From CAVZOY01 sp963777095 (GTDB lineage Bacteria; Actinomycetota; Actinomycetes; Mycobacteriales; Geodermatophilaceae), in assembly GCA_963777095.1 (NCBI GenBank), contig CAVZOY010000006.1, forward strand, positions 992,001 to 1,056,000: DNA of 64,000 bases. The letters are read 5' to 3'. This document shows positions 38,705 through 48,829 of this stretch, piece by piece. Below the pieces are notes generated by a model. The model did no database searches. It was given only the letters and a program-made list of their open reading frames with translations, and was not told the origin of the DNA. Made by a program: the position numbers and the translations under genes. Position 1 is the first letter of the stretch; the number at the start of each line of letters is the position of its first letter.

Positions 38705-39250
38705 TCACGGCGCCGGCGTGCCCGCCGGGGTCACGACGAGCCAGACGCCGCCGAACTCGGTCACGTCGTGGCAGAGCACCTGCCCCGGGTCCTCGTGTGC
38801 GTAGAAGTACAGCGGGTGCCCGGCATAGGTGACCTGTACGGAACCGTCGTCCCGCTCGGTCGTGCCGAGCAGCTCCGCCCGGACGTCTCCGGAGGGCTGA
38901 GGCTCACCGGTCGTGAGCACGGGCGGCCAGGCGGCGGCGCACTCGCCGTAACAGTCGGGCTCGGCCGTCGTCTCCCGGTCGAACAGGTAGATGGCCTGTC
39001 CGCGCTCGTCGAACAGCATCGGGCCGAAGTCGCTCGCGTCCGTCGTGACGGTCACGCCCGGCTCGGCCGACGGGCTCGGCGAGGGTGACGGGGGTGGCGC
39101 GGACGACGACGGCTCCGTGGACGCCGTCGTCGCGGCGTCGGTCTCGTCGGCCGCCGACGGCGCCGGGTCGGCCGCGCACCCAGCCAGGACCAGCGCCGTT
39201 CCCAGCGCGGCGGCGGCCCGCCGGGCAGCCGGCCGCGTCGTACGGTCCAC
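38705..39250 (-). CDS. Secreted lipoprotein with COG4315-type repeats
   Basis: 181 residues. Signal peptide with Arg-rich start and lipobox VLAGC (Cys near residue 25), a Ser/Pro/Thr-rich tether of about 40 residues, then a domain with FGPMLFDERGQAIYLFDRE, a Cys pair in DCYGECAAAWPP and a second half VTYAGHPLYFY with another Cys. This is the lipoprotein family of unknown function (COG4315) often found near redox or envelope genes. Convergent with the LCP gene, 4 nt apart. Confidence 0.85.
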   Translation of the reverse strand: MDRTTRPAARRAAAALGTALVLAGCAADPAPSAADETDAATTASTEPSSSAPPPSPSPSPSAEPGVTVTTDASDFGPMLFDERGQAIYLFDRETTAEPDCYGECAAAWPPVLTTGEPQPSGDVRAELLGTTERDDGSVQVTYAGHPLYFYAHEDPGQVLCHDVTEFGGVWLVVTPAGTPAP

Positions 39251-39331
39251 GACTGCTCCTTCCGACGGACGGGCCTGGCGGCCATGCTTCCTCCACGTGG
39301 GCGCCCACCCGACCGGTTCGACCGGGAGCGA

Positions 39332-39970
39332 TCAGGCGACGAGGACGACGAGCAGCGTCCGCGGGCCGTGCACGCCCTCGACGCGCTGCAGCTCGATGTC
39401 GCTGGTCGCCGACGGGCCGCTGATCATCGTCAGTGGCGCGAGCGGGTTCATCCGGCCCAGTGACTCGGGTACCCCGCGGACCACCTGGTCGGCGGTGACC
39501 ACGCACACCAGGCAGTCGGGCAGCAGGGTCAGCGCGCGGCGTCCGCACACCGGGGAGCCGTCGAGCACGATCGTGCCGGTCTCGGCGATCGCGACGGCCG
39601 CGCCGGTCAGCGAGGCGGCACGGTCGGCCAGGGCCACGGGATCGCCGCCCGGGTCGTCGGCGACGCCCTCGGGGCGCCACTCCGCGGGCACACCGGGCGC
39701 GGCCAGCACGGACGACGGCTCCCAGCCCTCGCCGAGGCCCGAGTCCAGCGCCGTCGTGACGGTCGCCGCCACGTCGTCCCGGCCGCAGCGCAGCACCGAC
39801 GCCTTGTAGTCCTCGAGCCGGTCGACCAGCTTCTCGATCAGGGCGTCCGGGGTGTCGCCGGCCTCGTACGCGCCGGCCTGCCGGTACTCGCGCGGGATCT
39901 CGACGGACGGCGCCCGGCCCTCCCCGAGCGCGGTGCGGATCCGGCTCAGAACCTCGTCGCGGGCGCTCAC
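39332..39970 (-). CDS. lutC: Lactate utilisation protein C (LUD domain)
   Basis: 212 residues with the LUD domain: ASLTGAAVAIAETGTIVLDG and HGPRTLLVVLVA. LutC is the third subunit of the LutABC complex that oxidises L-lactate to pyruvate without flavin lactate dehydrogenase. The GTG start overlaps the lutB stop by 4 nt. It ends the five-gene operon that starts with the GH3 enzyme. Confidence 0.93.
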   Translation of the reverse strand: MSARDEVLSRIRTALGEGRAPSVEIPREYRQAGAYEAGDTPDALIEKLVDRLEDYKASVLRCGRDDVAATVTTALDSGLGEGWEPSSVLAAPGVPAEWRPEGVADDPGGDPVALADRAASLTGAAVAIAETGTIVLDGSPVCGRRALTLLPDCLVCVVTADQVVRGVPESLGRMNPLAPLTMISGPSATSDIELQRVEGVHGPRTLLVVLVA

Positions 39971-41448
39971 GACTTGTGCTCCTTCAGCCAGGCCTGCGTG
40001 AAGGTCTGCTTGGGCGGTGTGGGCAGGTCGCGGCTGCGGGTCCAGCCCGACAGCGGCGGCGGCAGCACGTTCGGCATGGTGGCCTTCCCGCGCGCGAGCA
40101 CCCGGCCGAGGCGGGCGGCGCGCTGGGCGAGGTGCCACGTGCGGGGGTCGGACATGACCTTCGCCAGCGCCCGGAAGGCCACGCTCTCCGGCGTCGCGTG
40201 CTCCTGCGCCTCGACGTGCTCGGCGCGCAGGTGCACCAGGATCGACGGGATGTCGATCGCCACGGGGCAGACCTCGTAGCAGGCGCCGCACAGGGACGAC
40301 GCGTACGGCAGCGACGCGTTGTCCTCGACGCCGGTCAGCTGCGGCGACAGCACGGCCCCGATCGGTCCCGGGTAGACCGAGCCGTAGGCGTGGCCGCCGG
40401 TGCGCTCGTAGACCGGGCACACGTTCAGGCACGCCGAGCAGCGGATGCAGTGCAGCGCCTCGCGGCCCACCTCGTCGGCGAGCACCGCCGTCCGGCCGTT
40501 GTCGAGCAGCACGAGGTGGAAGTCCTGCGGGCCGTCGCCGGGGGTGACCCCCGCCCACAGCGAGGTGTACGGGTTCATCCGCTCGCCGGTCGACGACCGG
40601 GGCAGCAGCTGCAGGAACACCTCGAGGTCGCGCCAGGTGGGCAGCAGCTTCTCGATGCCCATGACGGTGATCAGGGTGTTCGGCAGGGTGAGGCACATCC
40701 GGCCGTTGCCCTCGCTCTCGACCACGGCCAGCGTGCCGGTCTCGGCGATCGCGAAGTTCGCCCCGCTGACGGCCACCTGCGCCCGGAGGAACCGTTCCCG
40801 CAGGTGCTTGCGCGCGGCCATCGCCAGCTTGCGCGGCTCGTCGGTGAGCTCCGGGTCGACGTCCTCCATCGTGCGCAGGAAGATCTCGCGGATCTCGGCC
40901 CGGTTCTTGTGGATCGCGGGCACCAGGATGTGCGACGGCTTGTCGTCCCCCAGCTGCACGATCAGCTCGGCGAGGTCGGTCTCGAACGCGTCGATGCCGG
41001 CGGCCTCGAGCGCCTCGTTGAGGCCGATCTCCTGGGTGGCCATCGACTTGACCTTGACCACCTCGGTGGCGCCGGTGGCCTGCACCAGCCGGGTGACGAT
41101 CTCGTTGGCCTCGTTGGCGTCGCGCGCCCAGTGCACGGTGCCGCCGCGGGCGGTGACCTGCTCCTCGAGCTGCACCAGCAGCTCGTCGAGGCGGGACATG
41201 GTGGCCTGCTTGATCGCCTTGCCCGCGGCGCGCAGCTGCTCCCAGTCCGGCACCTCGCCGACGACCTTCGCCCGCTTGTTGCGGATCGTCGTCGTCGCGT
41301 GGCCGAGGTTGGCGCGCAGCTGGCCGTCGCGCAGCGCCGTCCGGGCGGCGTCGGGGAAGGACTCGTCGCCCCGGAGGTGACCGACGCCCCGGGGCGCGGT
41401 GGGCAGGCCGAGGAAGGTCGGTGCGGGGCCGGGCACGGTGGAGGTCAT
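39967..41448 (-). CDS. lutB: Lactate utilisation iron-sulfur protein B
   Basis: 493 residues. N-terminal LUD domain (AVSGANFAIAETGTLAVVESEGN), then a double 4Fe-4S ferredoxin domain with CIRCSACLNVCPVY and CGACYEVCPV, and a C-terminal LutB-specific tail. Carries electrons in the LutABC lactate oxidase. The ATG overlaps the lutA stop. Length normal for LutB/YkgF. Confidence 0.95.
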   Translation of the reverse strand: MTSTVPGPAPTFLGLPTAPRGVGHLRGDESFPDAARTALRDGQLRANLGHATTTIRNKRAKVVGEVPDWEQLRAAGKAIKQATMSRLDELLVQLEEQVTARGGTVHWARDANEANEIVTRLVQATGATEVVKVKSMATQEIGLNEALEAAGIDAFETDLAELIVQLGDDKPSHILVPAIHKNRAEIREIFLRTMEDVDPELTDEPRKLAMAARKHLRERFLRAQVAVSGANFAIAETGTLAVVESEGNGRMCLTLPNTLITVMGIEKLLPTWRDLEVFLQLLPRSSTGERMNPYTSLWAGVTPGDGPQDFHLVLLDNGRTAVLADEVGREALHCIRCSACLNVCPVYERTGGHAYGSVYPGPIGAVLSPQLTGVEDNASLPYASSLCGACYEVCPVAIDIPSILVHLRAEHVEAQEHATPESVAFRALAKVMSDPRTWHLAQRAARLGRVLARGKATMPNVLPPPLSGWTRSRDLPTPPKQTFTQAWLKEHKS

Positions 41449-42221
41449 GACGCAGGCACCGCCGGCTTCGTGGACTGCTGCGGGGTCACGGCTTCCTCCG
41501 TCGAGGCGAGGATCTCGGCCAGGTGGACGGTGCGGGTGCCCGAGCGCAGCCGGGACAGCCCCCCGCCGATGTGCATCAGGCAGGACGCGTCACCGGCGGT
41601 GCACACCTCGGCGTGCGTCGACAGCACATTCGCCATCTTGTCGGTGAGCATCGCGGTGGAGGTGTCGGCGTTCTTGACCGCGAAGGTGCCGCCGAAGCCG
41701 CAGCACTGCTCGGCGGCCGGCAGCTCGAGCAGGGTCAGTCCGCGCACGGCGCGCAGCAGCTGCAGCGGCCGGTCGCCCACGTGCAGCATGCGCAGCGAGT
41801 GGCAGGTCGGGTGATAGGTGACCCGGTGCGGGTAGTAGGCGCCGACGTCCGTGACGCCGAGGACGTCGACCAGGAACTGGGAGAGCTCGTACGTGCGCCC
41901 GGCCAGCTGTTCGGCCTCGTCGCCGAGGGCGTGCTCCCCGAACCGGCGGGCGACGGCCGCCTGCTGGTGGTGGATCGACGCCACGCAGGACCCGGAGGGC
42001 GCGACGATCGCCTCGGCGCCGGCGAACGCCTTCACGTGGTTGGCCACGATCGGCACGGCCTCGCGGCGGTAGCCGGTGTTGACGTGCATCTGCCCGCAGC
42101 AGCTCTGCCCCGGAGGGACGACGACCTCGTGGCCGAGCCGCTCGAGGAGCCGGGCGGTGGCCATGGCGACCTGCGGGACCATCGTGTCCACCACGCAGGT
42201 GGCGAAGAGTGCGACCTTCAT
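41445..42221 (-). CDS. lutA: Lactate utilisation protein A (CCG domains)
   Basis: 258 residues with two cysteine-rich CCG domains: SCCGQMHVNTGY and, in the second half, PTCHSLRMLH with QCCGFGGTF. Such domains bind iron-sulfur clusters and form the redox part of LutABC (YkgE/LldE type). The ATG overlaps the lacI stop and its stop overlaps the lutB start. Confidence 0.95.
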   Translation of the reverse strand: MKVALFATCVVDTMVPQVAMATARLLERLGHEVVVPPGQSCCGQMHVNTGYRREAVPIVANHVKAFAGAEAIVAPSGSCVASIHHQQAAVARRFGEHALGDEAEQLAGRTYELSQFLVDVLGVTDVGAYYPHRVTYHPTCHSLRMLHVGDRPLQLLRAVRGLTLLELPAAEQCCGFGGTFAVKNADTSTAMLTDKMANVLSTHAEVCTAGDASCLMHIGGGLSRLRSGTRTVHLAEILASTEEAVTPQQSTKPAVPAS

Positions 42222-43261
42222 GCGGTCCTCCCGGTGTCCGTGCTCTGCAGCCGGACCATGCTCGATTGCCGGACGACGAGCTCCGGCTGGAAGAGGCGTT
42301 GCTGGTGCTGGTGCTCGCCGCCCGAGCGGGCCTCGTCGAGCAGCAGCTCCGCCGCGGCTGCCCCCAGTTCCTGGCGCGGCTTCCGGACCGAGGTCAGAGG
42401 AACGGCCGCCGCCCCCGCGTAGTCGATGTCGTCGTAGCCCACGATGGCGAACTCGTCGGGCACGCGCACCCCGTGGCGCACCATCTCCTGGAGCAGGCCC
42501 AGCGCGATCAGGTCGTTGGCGCACACCGCCGCCGTGGGACGCGTGGCGGCCGGCATGCCGACGATCCGGGAACCGGCCTCGCGGCCGCCGGCGACGGTCA
42601 GGTGCTCCGGCGCCAGCACGCTGAGGGAGTCGGTCGAGCCGAAGGCCTCGCGGACGGCGGACTCGACGCCCGTGAGCCGCTCCTCCAGCTGCGGCAGACC
42701 GGACGCGCCGCCGATGAACGCGATGCGGCGGTGACCGCGTTCCACGAGGTGCGCCCCCGCCAGGTGGCCGCCCATGACGTCGTCGACGGCCACCGAGCAC
42801 TGGTCGGCCGCCCGCGCCCGGCGGTCGAGCAGCACGACCGGGACGCCGGTGCGCCGCAGCGACTCCAGGTTCGGGGAGAGCTCGGCGGTCGGCGTGATGA
42901 GCACGCCCTGCACCCGCTGCTCGGCCAGCACGTCGAGGTAGGCGGCCTCCTTCTCGGGGCGGTCGTCGCTGTTGCAGAGGATGACGGCCAGCCCCTGCTC
43001 GTTCGCCACGTCCTCGACGCCGCGGGCCACGTCGGTGAAGAAGGGGTTGGCGATGTCGAGGACGACGAGACCGATGGTGCGGCTGCGACCCGCACGGAGC
43101 TGACGCGCCGACTCGTTGCGGACGAAGCCGAGCGCGGCGATCGCGCCGAGCACCCGCTCCCGCGTGGCGGGACTGACGACCTCGGGCCGGTTCAGCACGT
43201 TGCTCACCGTGCCGACCGAGACCCCGGCGCTCGTCGCGACGTCCCGGATGCTGGCCCTCAT
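42218..43261 (-). CDS. LacI-family transcriptional regulator between GH3 and lutABC
   Basis: 347 residues: N-terminal helix-turn-helix SIRDVATSAGVSVGTVSNVLNRP with the hinge SARQLRAG, then a periplasmic-binding-protein-like effector domain (TIGLVVLDIANPFFTDVARG, FAIVGYDDIDYAG). Second gene of the GH3-lacI-lutABC operon, with ATGA overlaps on both sides, so it would be autoregulated with its targets. Likely operators are the TTGTAACGATTCACG repeats and the related site in the divergent region upstream of GH3. Effector unknown; a sugar from a glycoside is the first guess. Confidence 0.92.
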   Translation of the reverse strand: MRASIRDVATSAGVSVGTVSNVLNRPEVVSPATRERVLGAIAALGFVRNESARQLRAGRSRTIGLVVLDIANPFFTDVARGVEDVANEQGLAVILCNSDDRPEKEAAYLDVLAEQRVQGVLITPTAELSPNLESLRRTGVPVVLLDRRARAADQCSVAVDDVMGGHLAGAHLVERGHRRIAFIGGASGLPQLEERLTGVESAVREAFGSTDSLSVLAPEHLTVAGGREAGSRIVGMPAATRPTAAVCANDLIALGLLQEMVRHGVRVPDEFAIVGYDDIDYAGAAAVPLTSVRKPRQELGAAAAELLLDEARSGGEHQHQQRLFQPELVVRQSSMVRLQSTDTGRTA

Positions 43262-45669
43262 CGCTCTCCCCCGGGCAGGCGGTGCCGCACGTCGCCGAGG
43301 CCACGGGCCACCAGCAGCTCGCCGCCGGGGGCGAGCGGCAGCCATCCGCCGGTATCGGGATCCCAGCGCCGGTCCATCCGCGGATCGCACGGCACGGTCA
43401 CCTGCGCAGTGTCGCCCGCGCCGACCTCGGCCGCGGCCCAGCCGACCAGGCGGACGGGCTGGTCGGGCTCGGCCGGCCGCCGGTAGACCTGAACGACCTC
43501 GCGGGAGGGACGGCTGCCGGTGTTGCGCACGGTCACCACGACGCCTGTGCCGGCCCGCTCCGCGGACAGGTAGTCCCAGCTGCCGTACCCCAGGCCGTGC
43601 CCGAACCAGAACGCCGGCTCCGGAGCCCGGCCGGCCGCGTGGCCGCGGTACCCGATGAAGGCGCCCTCGCGGTAGGGCAGCGCGCCGTCGACCGGAGCGA
43701 CGTCCCAGGCCGGGCACGCGCCGTCCGCGACCGGCCACGAGGTGACCAGCCGGCCGGCCGGCTCCAGTTCGCCGCTGAGGACGGCGGCGACGGCAGCCCC
43801 GCCCTCCTGCCCGGGCAGCCCTGCCACGAGGACGGCGGAGACGCGGTCCAGCCACGGCAGAAGGACCGGAGTGGCGGCGTTGACGACGACCACGGTCCGC
43901 GGAGCCGCCGCGGCGACGGCCTCCACCAGCGCGTCCTGGGCACCGGGCAGGGCGAGGGTGGTCTTGTCGCGCGCCTCGGTCTCCTGCTCCTCGGTCAGGC
44001 CGACGACGACCACGGCGACGTCGGCGTCGCGGACGGCGGCGACCGCCTCGGCGATGACCTCGTCGTCCGGCCGGGGGGCGGGTCGCGCGATGAGCCCGAC
44101 CATGGTGAAGAGCCCGGGGGCCCCGCTGGGCGCGGTGCCGGCGTCGACGGTCACCTCGGCCTCGACGAGCGTCGGACCCTCCAGATCGACCTCGAGGGTG
44201 TGCGTCGGCGGCGTGAGGACGCCCTCGCCGTGGTCGCCGGTGAGCGGGCGCAGGACGACGGCCTCACGGGTCGCCCCGGCGGTCAGCGTCCACGAACCGA
44301 GCCCGATGACGCCGAGCTGGACCCGGCCGGAGAGCTCGACCCGGGCGGTGAGCCGCGCCCGTGCGGCCGGGCGGGGGAGCTCGTCGTCGACGCCGACCAG
44401 TCGCTGGGTGTCGGGCACGTGCTCGGCGGCCATCACGCCGCCGTCGGCGTCGAGCAGGTGCAGGTGCATGCCGGGTCGGTCGCCGTCGGGGTCGACGGCC
44501 ACGCCCGGACGCGCACGCACGGGCAGCGACCGCACCTCCACGCCGTCGACGACGACGGTGCCGGGCCGGGCCGCGGTGATGCCCTCGGCGATCGACACGA
44601 GGTGCGCCGGCCGGACCTGGGCCGAGCCGCCGCCCATCAGCGTGGTGTCGAACGCCGGCCGTCCGACCAGGGCCACGCGGGTGTCCTCGGCCAGAGGCAG
44701 CACCCCGTCGTTGGTCAGCACCGTCATGCCGGCGGCCGCCCAGCGGGTCAGGGCGTCCCGGCGCACGTCGTCCGCGGGCTCGGGCAGGTCCGCCGGCCAC
44801 GGGCGCGGCGTGCCGAGGGCGCCGACCCGGTCGGCGAGCCGGAGGAGCCGGCGCACGTGGTCGTCGAGGACCTCCTCGGAGACCTCCCCGCGCTCGACGG
44901 CGCGCGCGAGCGCCTCCCCCCAGGGGCCCGCCGGCCCGGGCATCACCAGATCGAGGCCCCCGTTGGCGGCCGGCGCGCAGGTCTTCGTCGCGAACCAGTC
45001 GGACATGACCAGGCCGGACCAGTCCCACTCGTCCTTGACCACGCGGTTGACCACCGGGTCGTGCTCGGTGCACGCGACGCCGTTGACGTCGTTGTACGCG
45101 GCCATGATCGACCAGGGATCGGAGTCGGCCACCGCGATCTCGAACGGCAGCAGGTAGACCTCGCGGAGGGTCGCCTCGTCCAGCTGGATGTCGACGGTGT
45201 GCCGCTCGGTCTCCGACTCGTTGGCCACGAGGTGCTTCAGGCACGCGCCGATGCCACGGCGCTGCAGTCCGCGCACGTAGGCGGCGGCCAGCCGGCCGGT
45301 GAGCAACGGGTCCTCGGAGTACGCCTCGAACAGCCGGCCGCCGAGCGGGCTGCGGTGCAGGTTGATCGTCGGCCCGAGGACGACGTGCACCTCCTGCCGT
45401 GCGGCCTCCTCGGCGAGCACCTCGCCGACGGCGGTGAGCAGGGCCTCGTCCCAACTGGAGGCGAGGAGCGTGGCGTTGGGCAGCAGGCTGACCGTGCGCC
45501 CGCCGGTGAACGTCAGACCGCGGACGCCGGTCGGCCCGTCGGAGAAGGCCATCGGAGCCAGCCCGATCCGGTCGTCGCCGTGCAGCGTGAACATCGACGC
45601 ACCGGTGAGCAGACGGATCCGATCGGGGACGTCGAGCGCCACGATGACGTCGTCGTAGCGCTCGGTCAT
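43258..45669 (-). CDS. Glycoside hydrolase family 3 (beta-glucosidase-type)
   Basis: 803 residues. GH3 N-domain with GPTINLHRSPLGGRLFEAYSED and GIGACLKHLVANESETER, nucleophile Asp in GLVMSDWFATKT, C-domain from VLTNDGVLPLAEDTRVALVG, an inserted beta-rich part typical of PA14-containing members (about residues 390-530) and a fibronectin-III-like end. No signal peptide, so it probably acts on imported glycosides in the cytoplasm. Substrate is inferred as beta-glucoside from family and context. AGGAGG precedes the ATG. First gene of the operon with lacI and lutABC. Confidence 0.92.
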   Translation of the reverse strand: MTERYDDVIVALDVPDRIRLLTGASMFTLHGDDRIGLAPMAFSDGPTGVRGLTFTGGRTVSLLPNATLLASSWDEALLTAVGEVLAEEAARQEVHVVLGPTINLHRSPLGGRLFEAYSEDPLLTGRLAAAYVRGLQRRGIGACLKHLVANESETERHTVDIQLDEATLREVYLLPFEIAVADSDPWSIMAAYNDVNGVACTEHDPVVNRVVKDEWDWSGLVMSDWFATKTCAPAANGGLDLVMPGPAGPWGEALARAVERGEVSEEVLDDHVRRLLRLADRVGALGTPRPWPADLPEPADDVRRDALTRWAAAGMTVLTNDGVLPLAEDTRVALVGRPAFDTTLMGGGSAQVRPAHLVSIAEGITAARPGTVVVDGVEVRSLPVRARPGVAVDPDGDRPGMHLHLLDADGGVMAAEHVPDTQRLVGVDDELPRPAARARLTARVELSGRVQLGVIGLGSWTLTAGATREAVVLRPLTGDHGEGVLTPPTHTLEVDLEGPTLVEAEVTVDAGTAPSGAPGLFTMVGLIARPAPRPDDEVIAEAVAAVRDADVAVVVVGLTEEQETEARDKTTLALPGAQDALVEAVAAAAPRTVVVVNAATPVLLPWLDRVSAVLVAGLPGQEGGAAVAAVLSGELEPAGRLVTSWPVADGACPAWDVAPVDGALPYREGAFIGYRGHAAGRAPEPAFWFGHGLGYGSWDYLSAERAGTGVVVTVRNTGSRPSREVVQVYRRPAEPDQPVRLVGWAAAEVGAGDTAQVTVPCDPRMDRRWDPDTGGWLPLAPGGELLVARGLGDVRHRLPGGER

Positions 45670-45743
45670 CGTCGCCTCCTGATCGCCGGGCCCGTGGACC
45701 CGGGCGGCGGTGCGGAGCGCGCGGCCGGTCGGGGGTGTGAGCC

Positions 45744-45772
45744 ACGTTACGGACCGTATTTGAACGTCACAA
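45744..45772 (-). promoter_or_regulatory. Promoter of the GH3-lacI-lutABC operon with internal LacI-like site
   Basis: On the minus strand TTGTGA (45767-45772), 17 nt, TAACGT (45744-45749). The spacer contains the imperfect palindrome TTGTGACGTTCAAA with the CG centre of LacI-family operators, so a bound repressor would cover the promoter. The GH3 start lies about 75 nt downstream. Confidence 0.5.
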
Positions 45773-45907
45773 GACCCGGATCTCGCAGGCCGGCCCCGAG
45801 GACTCCCCGTCACCCTCAGCGACCGCGGGATACGAGAACCGCTGGTCAGCATGGCGATGGTCAGTCCAATGGAGGAACACAGCCTGAAAACAATCCGGCG
45901 GATCCTC

Positions 45908-45937
45908 TTGTCGACTGTGTCGGGGACCACATACAGT
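45908..45937 (+). promoter_or_regulatory. Promoter of the rhamnosidase operon
   Basis: TTGTCG (45908-45913), 18 nt, TACAGT (45932-45937). Both LacI-like repeats lie directly downstream, so the transcript would start just before the first one. Confidence 0.45.
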
Positions 45938-45947
45938 CCGCCCACTC

Positions 45948-46002
45948 TTGTAACGATTCACGACCGCTCATCTGGCTCGCCCACCGTTTGTAACGATTCA
46001 CG
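45948..46002 (+). promoter_or_regulatory. Two direct copies of a LacI-type operator, 40 nt apart
   Basis: TTGTAACGATTCACG occurs at 45948-45962 and again, identical over 15 nt, at 45988-46002, next to the ribosome site of the rhamnosidase gene. TGTAACGATTCA has the CG-centred partial symmetry of LacI-family sites. The 40-nt period is close to four DNA turns, so two repressors would lie on the same face. Confidence 0.6.
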
Positions 46003-46014
46003 GGAGTTCGCCCC

Positions 46015-48829
46015 ATGGCACTGCCTCCACCCACCGCCCTGCGGTTCGAGCATCAGCCGGCCGACGTGCCCGTGCTCGGATCGGGCGCCGCTGCCCCGCG
46101 GCTCTCGTGGCAGCTGTCGCGTGCGCCGGAGGGCTACTGCCAGGGTGCGTACGAGGTGGAGGTGCGCCGCGGGGAGGGATCCCCGGTCGTCGTCCGCGTC
46201 GACTCGGCCGAGCAGGTGCTGGTCCCCTGGCCCGTCGAGGCGCTGGCCTCGCGCGAACGTGCCGAGGTGCGCATCCGGGTGCGGGCGACCGGGGACGGCG
46301 ACTGGAGCCCGTGGAGCGAGCCCGCCGTCGTCGAGGCCGGGCTGCTCTCCGACCAGGACTGGTCGGCCCGCTTCGTCAGCCCCTGCCGACTGGGTGGGCT
46401 GGAGTCCCCGGCGCCGGTGCTCCGCGGCTCGATCGAGCTGCCCTCGGACGCCGTCCGTGCGCGGCTGTACGTCACCGCCCACGGGCTGTACGCCCCGACG
46501 CTGAACGGCGTCCGGGTCGGCGACCACGAGCTCGCCCCCGGCTGGACCGCCTACGAGCACCGCCTGCGCTACCAGACATTCGACGTCACCGACCTGCTGC
46601 GGGCGGGCACGAACACGCTCGAGGTCCTGCTCGGCAACGGCTGGTACCGGGGCCGCCTCGGCTTCACCGGTGGCCGGGCCCTCTACGGCGACCGCCTCGC
46701 GCTCCTGGCGCAGCTCGAGGTCACGACCGCCGACGGCGCGGTCTCCGTCCTCGCCACCGACGGGTCGTGGACCGCGACGGAGAGCGCCGTGCTCTCCGAC
46801 GACCTGTACGACGGACAGCGGACCGACCTGCGGCGCGATCCGCTCGGCCGGGGGGCCGACGAGGACGCCGTCGAGGTCGTCGACGCCGACCTGTCCCGGC
46901 TGGTCGCGCCGGACGGACCGCCGGTCCGCATCACCGACGTCCTCCCCGCCGTCTCGGTCTCCACCTCGCCGGCCGGCCGCACCCTCGTCGACTTCGGCCA
47001 GAACGTGGTCGGTTGGGTCCGGCTGCGGGTGCGCGACCTGCCGCCCGGCACCGAGGTGACCGTGCGGCACGCCGAGGTCCTCGAGGACGGCGAGCTCGGC
47101 ATCCGGCCGCTGCGCACCGCACAGGCCACCGACAGCTGGCTCGTCGCCGGCGGCGGCGAGGAGGTGCTCGAGCCGAGCCTGACCTTCCACGGCTTCCGTT
47201 ACGCCCAGGTCGACGGCGTCCCGGCGCTGACGGCCGGCGACATCGAGGCCGTCGTCGTGGGCAGCGACCTGCGCCGCACGGGCTGGTTCGAGTCCTCGGA
47301 CGAGGTGCTGGACCGCTTCCACGAGAACGTGGTGTGGGGCATGCGCGGCAACTTCGTCGACGTCCCGACCGACTGCCCGCAGCGCGACGAGCGCCTGGGC
47401 TGGACCGGCGACATCCAGGTCTTCTCCCCCACCGCCACGTTCCTGTTCGACAGCGCCGGCTTCCTCACCAACTGGCTGGCCGACCTCGCCGCCGAGCAGC
47501 AGAAGGACGGCTCGGTGCCCTTCGTCGTCCCGGACGTCCTGCACACGCCGGCGCCGTCGGCCGCCGCCTGGGGCGACGCGGCCACCGTCGTGCCCTGGGT
47601 GCTGCACCAGCGGACCGGCGACGTCGAGATCCTGCGCCGGCAGCTGCCCAGCATGATCGCCTGGACCGACCACATCGCGGGCCTCGCCGGTCCCGACCGG
47701 CTCTGGACGGGCGGCTTCCAGTTCGGCGACTGGCTGGACCCGACCGCGCCGCCGGACCGGCCCGCGGACGCCAAGGTCGACCCCGACATCGTGGCCACCG
47801 CCCACCTGGCCCGGTCGGCCGAGATCGTCGGGCTGGCCGCCGGGGTGCTGGGCGACGCCGACACCGCCCGCCGGTACGCCGACCTGGCCGCCGAGGTGCG
47901 CGGCGCGTTCGCCCGCGAGTACGTGACGCCGACCGGCCGAGTGCTCAGCGACTCGCAGACCGGCTACGCGATGGCGATCGAGTGGGCCCTCCTGCCGACG
48001 GCGGAGCAGCGGCAGCGCGCCGGCCGGCGACTCGCCGACCTGGTGCGGACGTCGAGCTTCCGGATCAGCACCGGCTTCGTCGGCACCCCGCTGATGACCG
48101 ACGCGCTGACGTCCGTGGGCGAGGTCGACCTGGCCTACCGGCTGCTGCTGCAGACCGAGAACCCGTCGTGGCTCTACTCGGTGACCATGGGCGCGACCAC
48201 CGTGTGGGAGCGCTGGGACAGCATGCTGCCCGACGGGCGCATCAACCCCGGCCAGATGACGTCGTTCAACCACTACGCGCTCGGCGCGGTCGCCGACTGG
48301 CTGCACCGCACGGTGGCCGGGTTGGCGCCCGGGGCGACCGGCGTACCGCGAGATCGTCGTCCGTCCGCGGCCCGGTGGCGGCCTGACCGCCGCCGCCGCG
48401 CGGCACGAGACCCCGTACGGCACCGCGTCGGTGTCGTGGACCCGCCGCGACGGGCGCCTGGCGCTCGAGGTCGTCGTACCGGTCGGCGCCACCGCCGAGG
48501 TCCACGTCCCGGGCGAGGACGAGACGGTGCGGGTCGGGCACGGCACGCACACCTGGGAGGTTCCGGACCCCTGCCCTCCGCGGGCGCCGCTCGCCGCCGA
48601 CGCCACGATCCGCGAACTCCTCGACCACCCGGAGGCCTGGCGCGCGGCGGCCGCCGTCGCCGTCGAGGTCGCCGGGCTCCCGGACGACGCCGATGCGGCC
48701 GCGCACCTGGCGCGCCACCTCGACGGACCCCTCTCCGACCTACCCCTGGCCCTGGATCCCGAAGGGACGTTCCACGGCGCAAGGGAGCTCTCCGACCGGT
48801 TGGAGGAGGCCCTGACCCCGTACCGATGA
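46015..48829 (+). CDS. GH78 alpha-L-rhamnosidase (one apparent frameshift)
   Basis: About 937 residues without signal peptide. The N-terminal half has GH78 beta-sandwich domains (GLYAPTLNGVRVGDHELAPGW, LLGNGWYRGRLGF, LVDFGQNVVGWVRL). The (alpha/alpha)6 catalytic domain begins near NFVDVPTDCPQRDERLGWTGD, whose Glu/Asp residues are the acid catalyst region, and goes on to TTVWERWDSMLPDGRINPGQMTSFNHYA. An extra base near 48342 shifts the frame before YREIVVRPRPGGGL; the C-terminal domain is then complete to 48829. Releases L-rhamnose from rhamnosides such as plant flavonoid glycosides. GGGAG 8 nt upstream supports the ATG. Confidence 0.93.
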
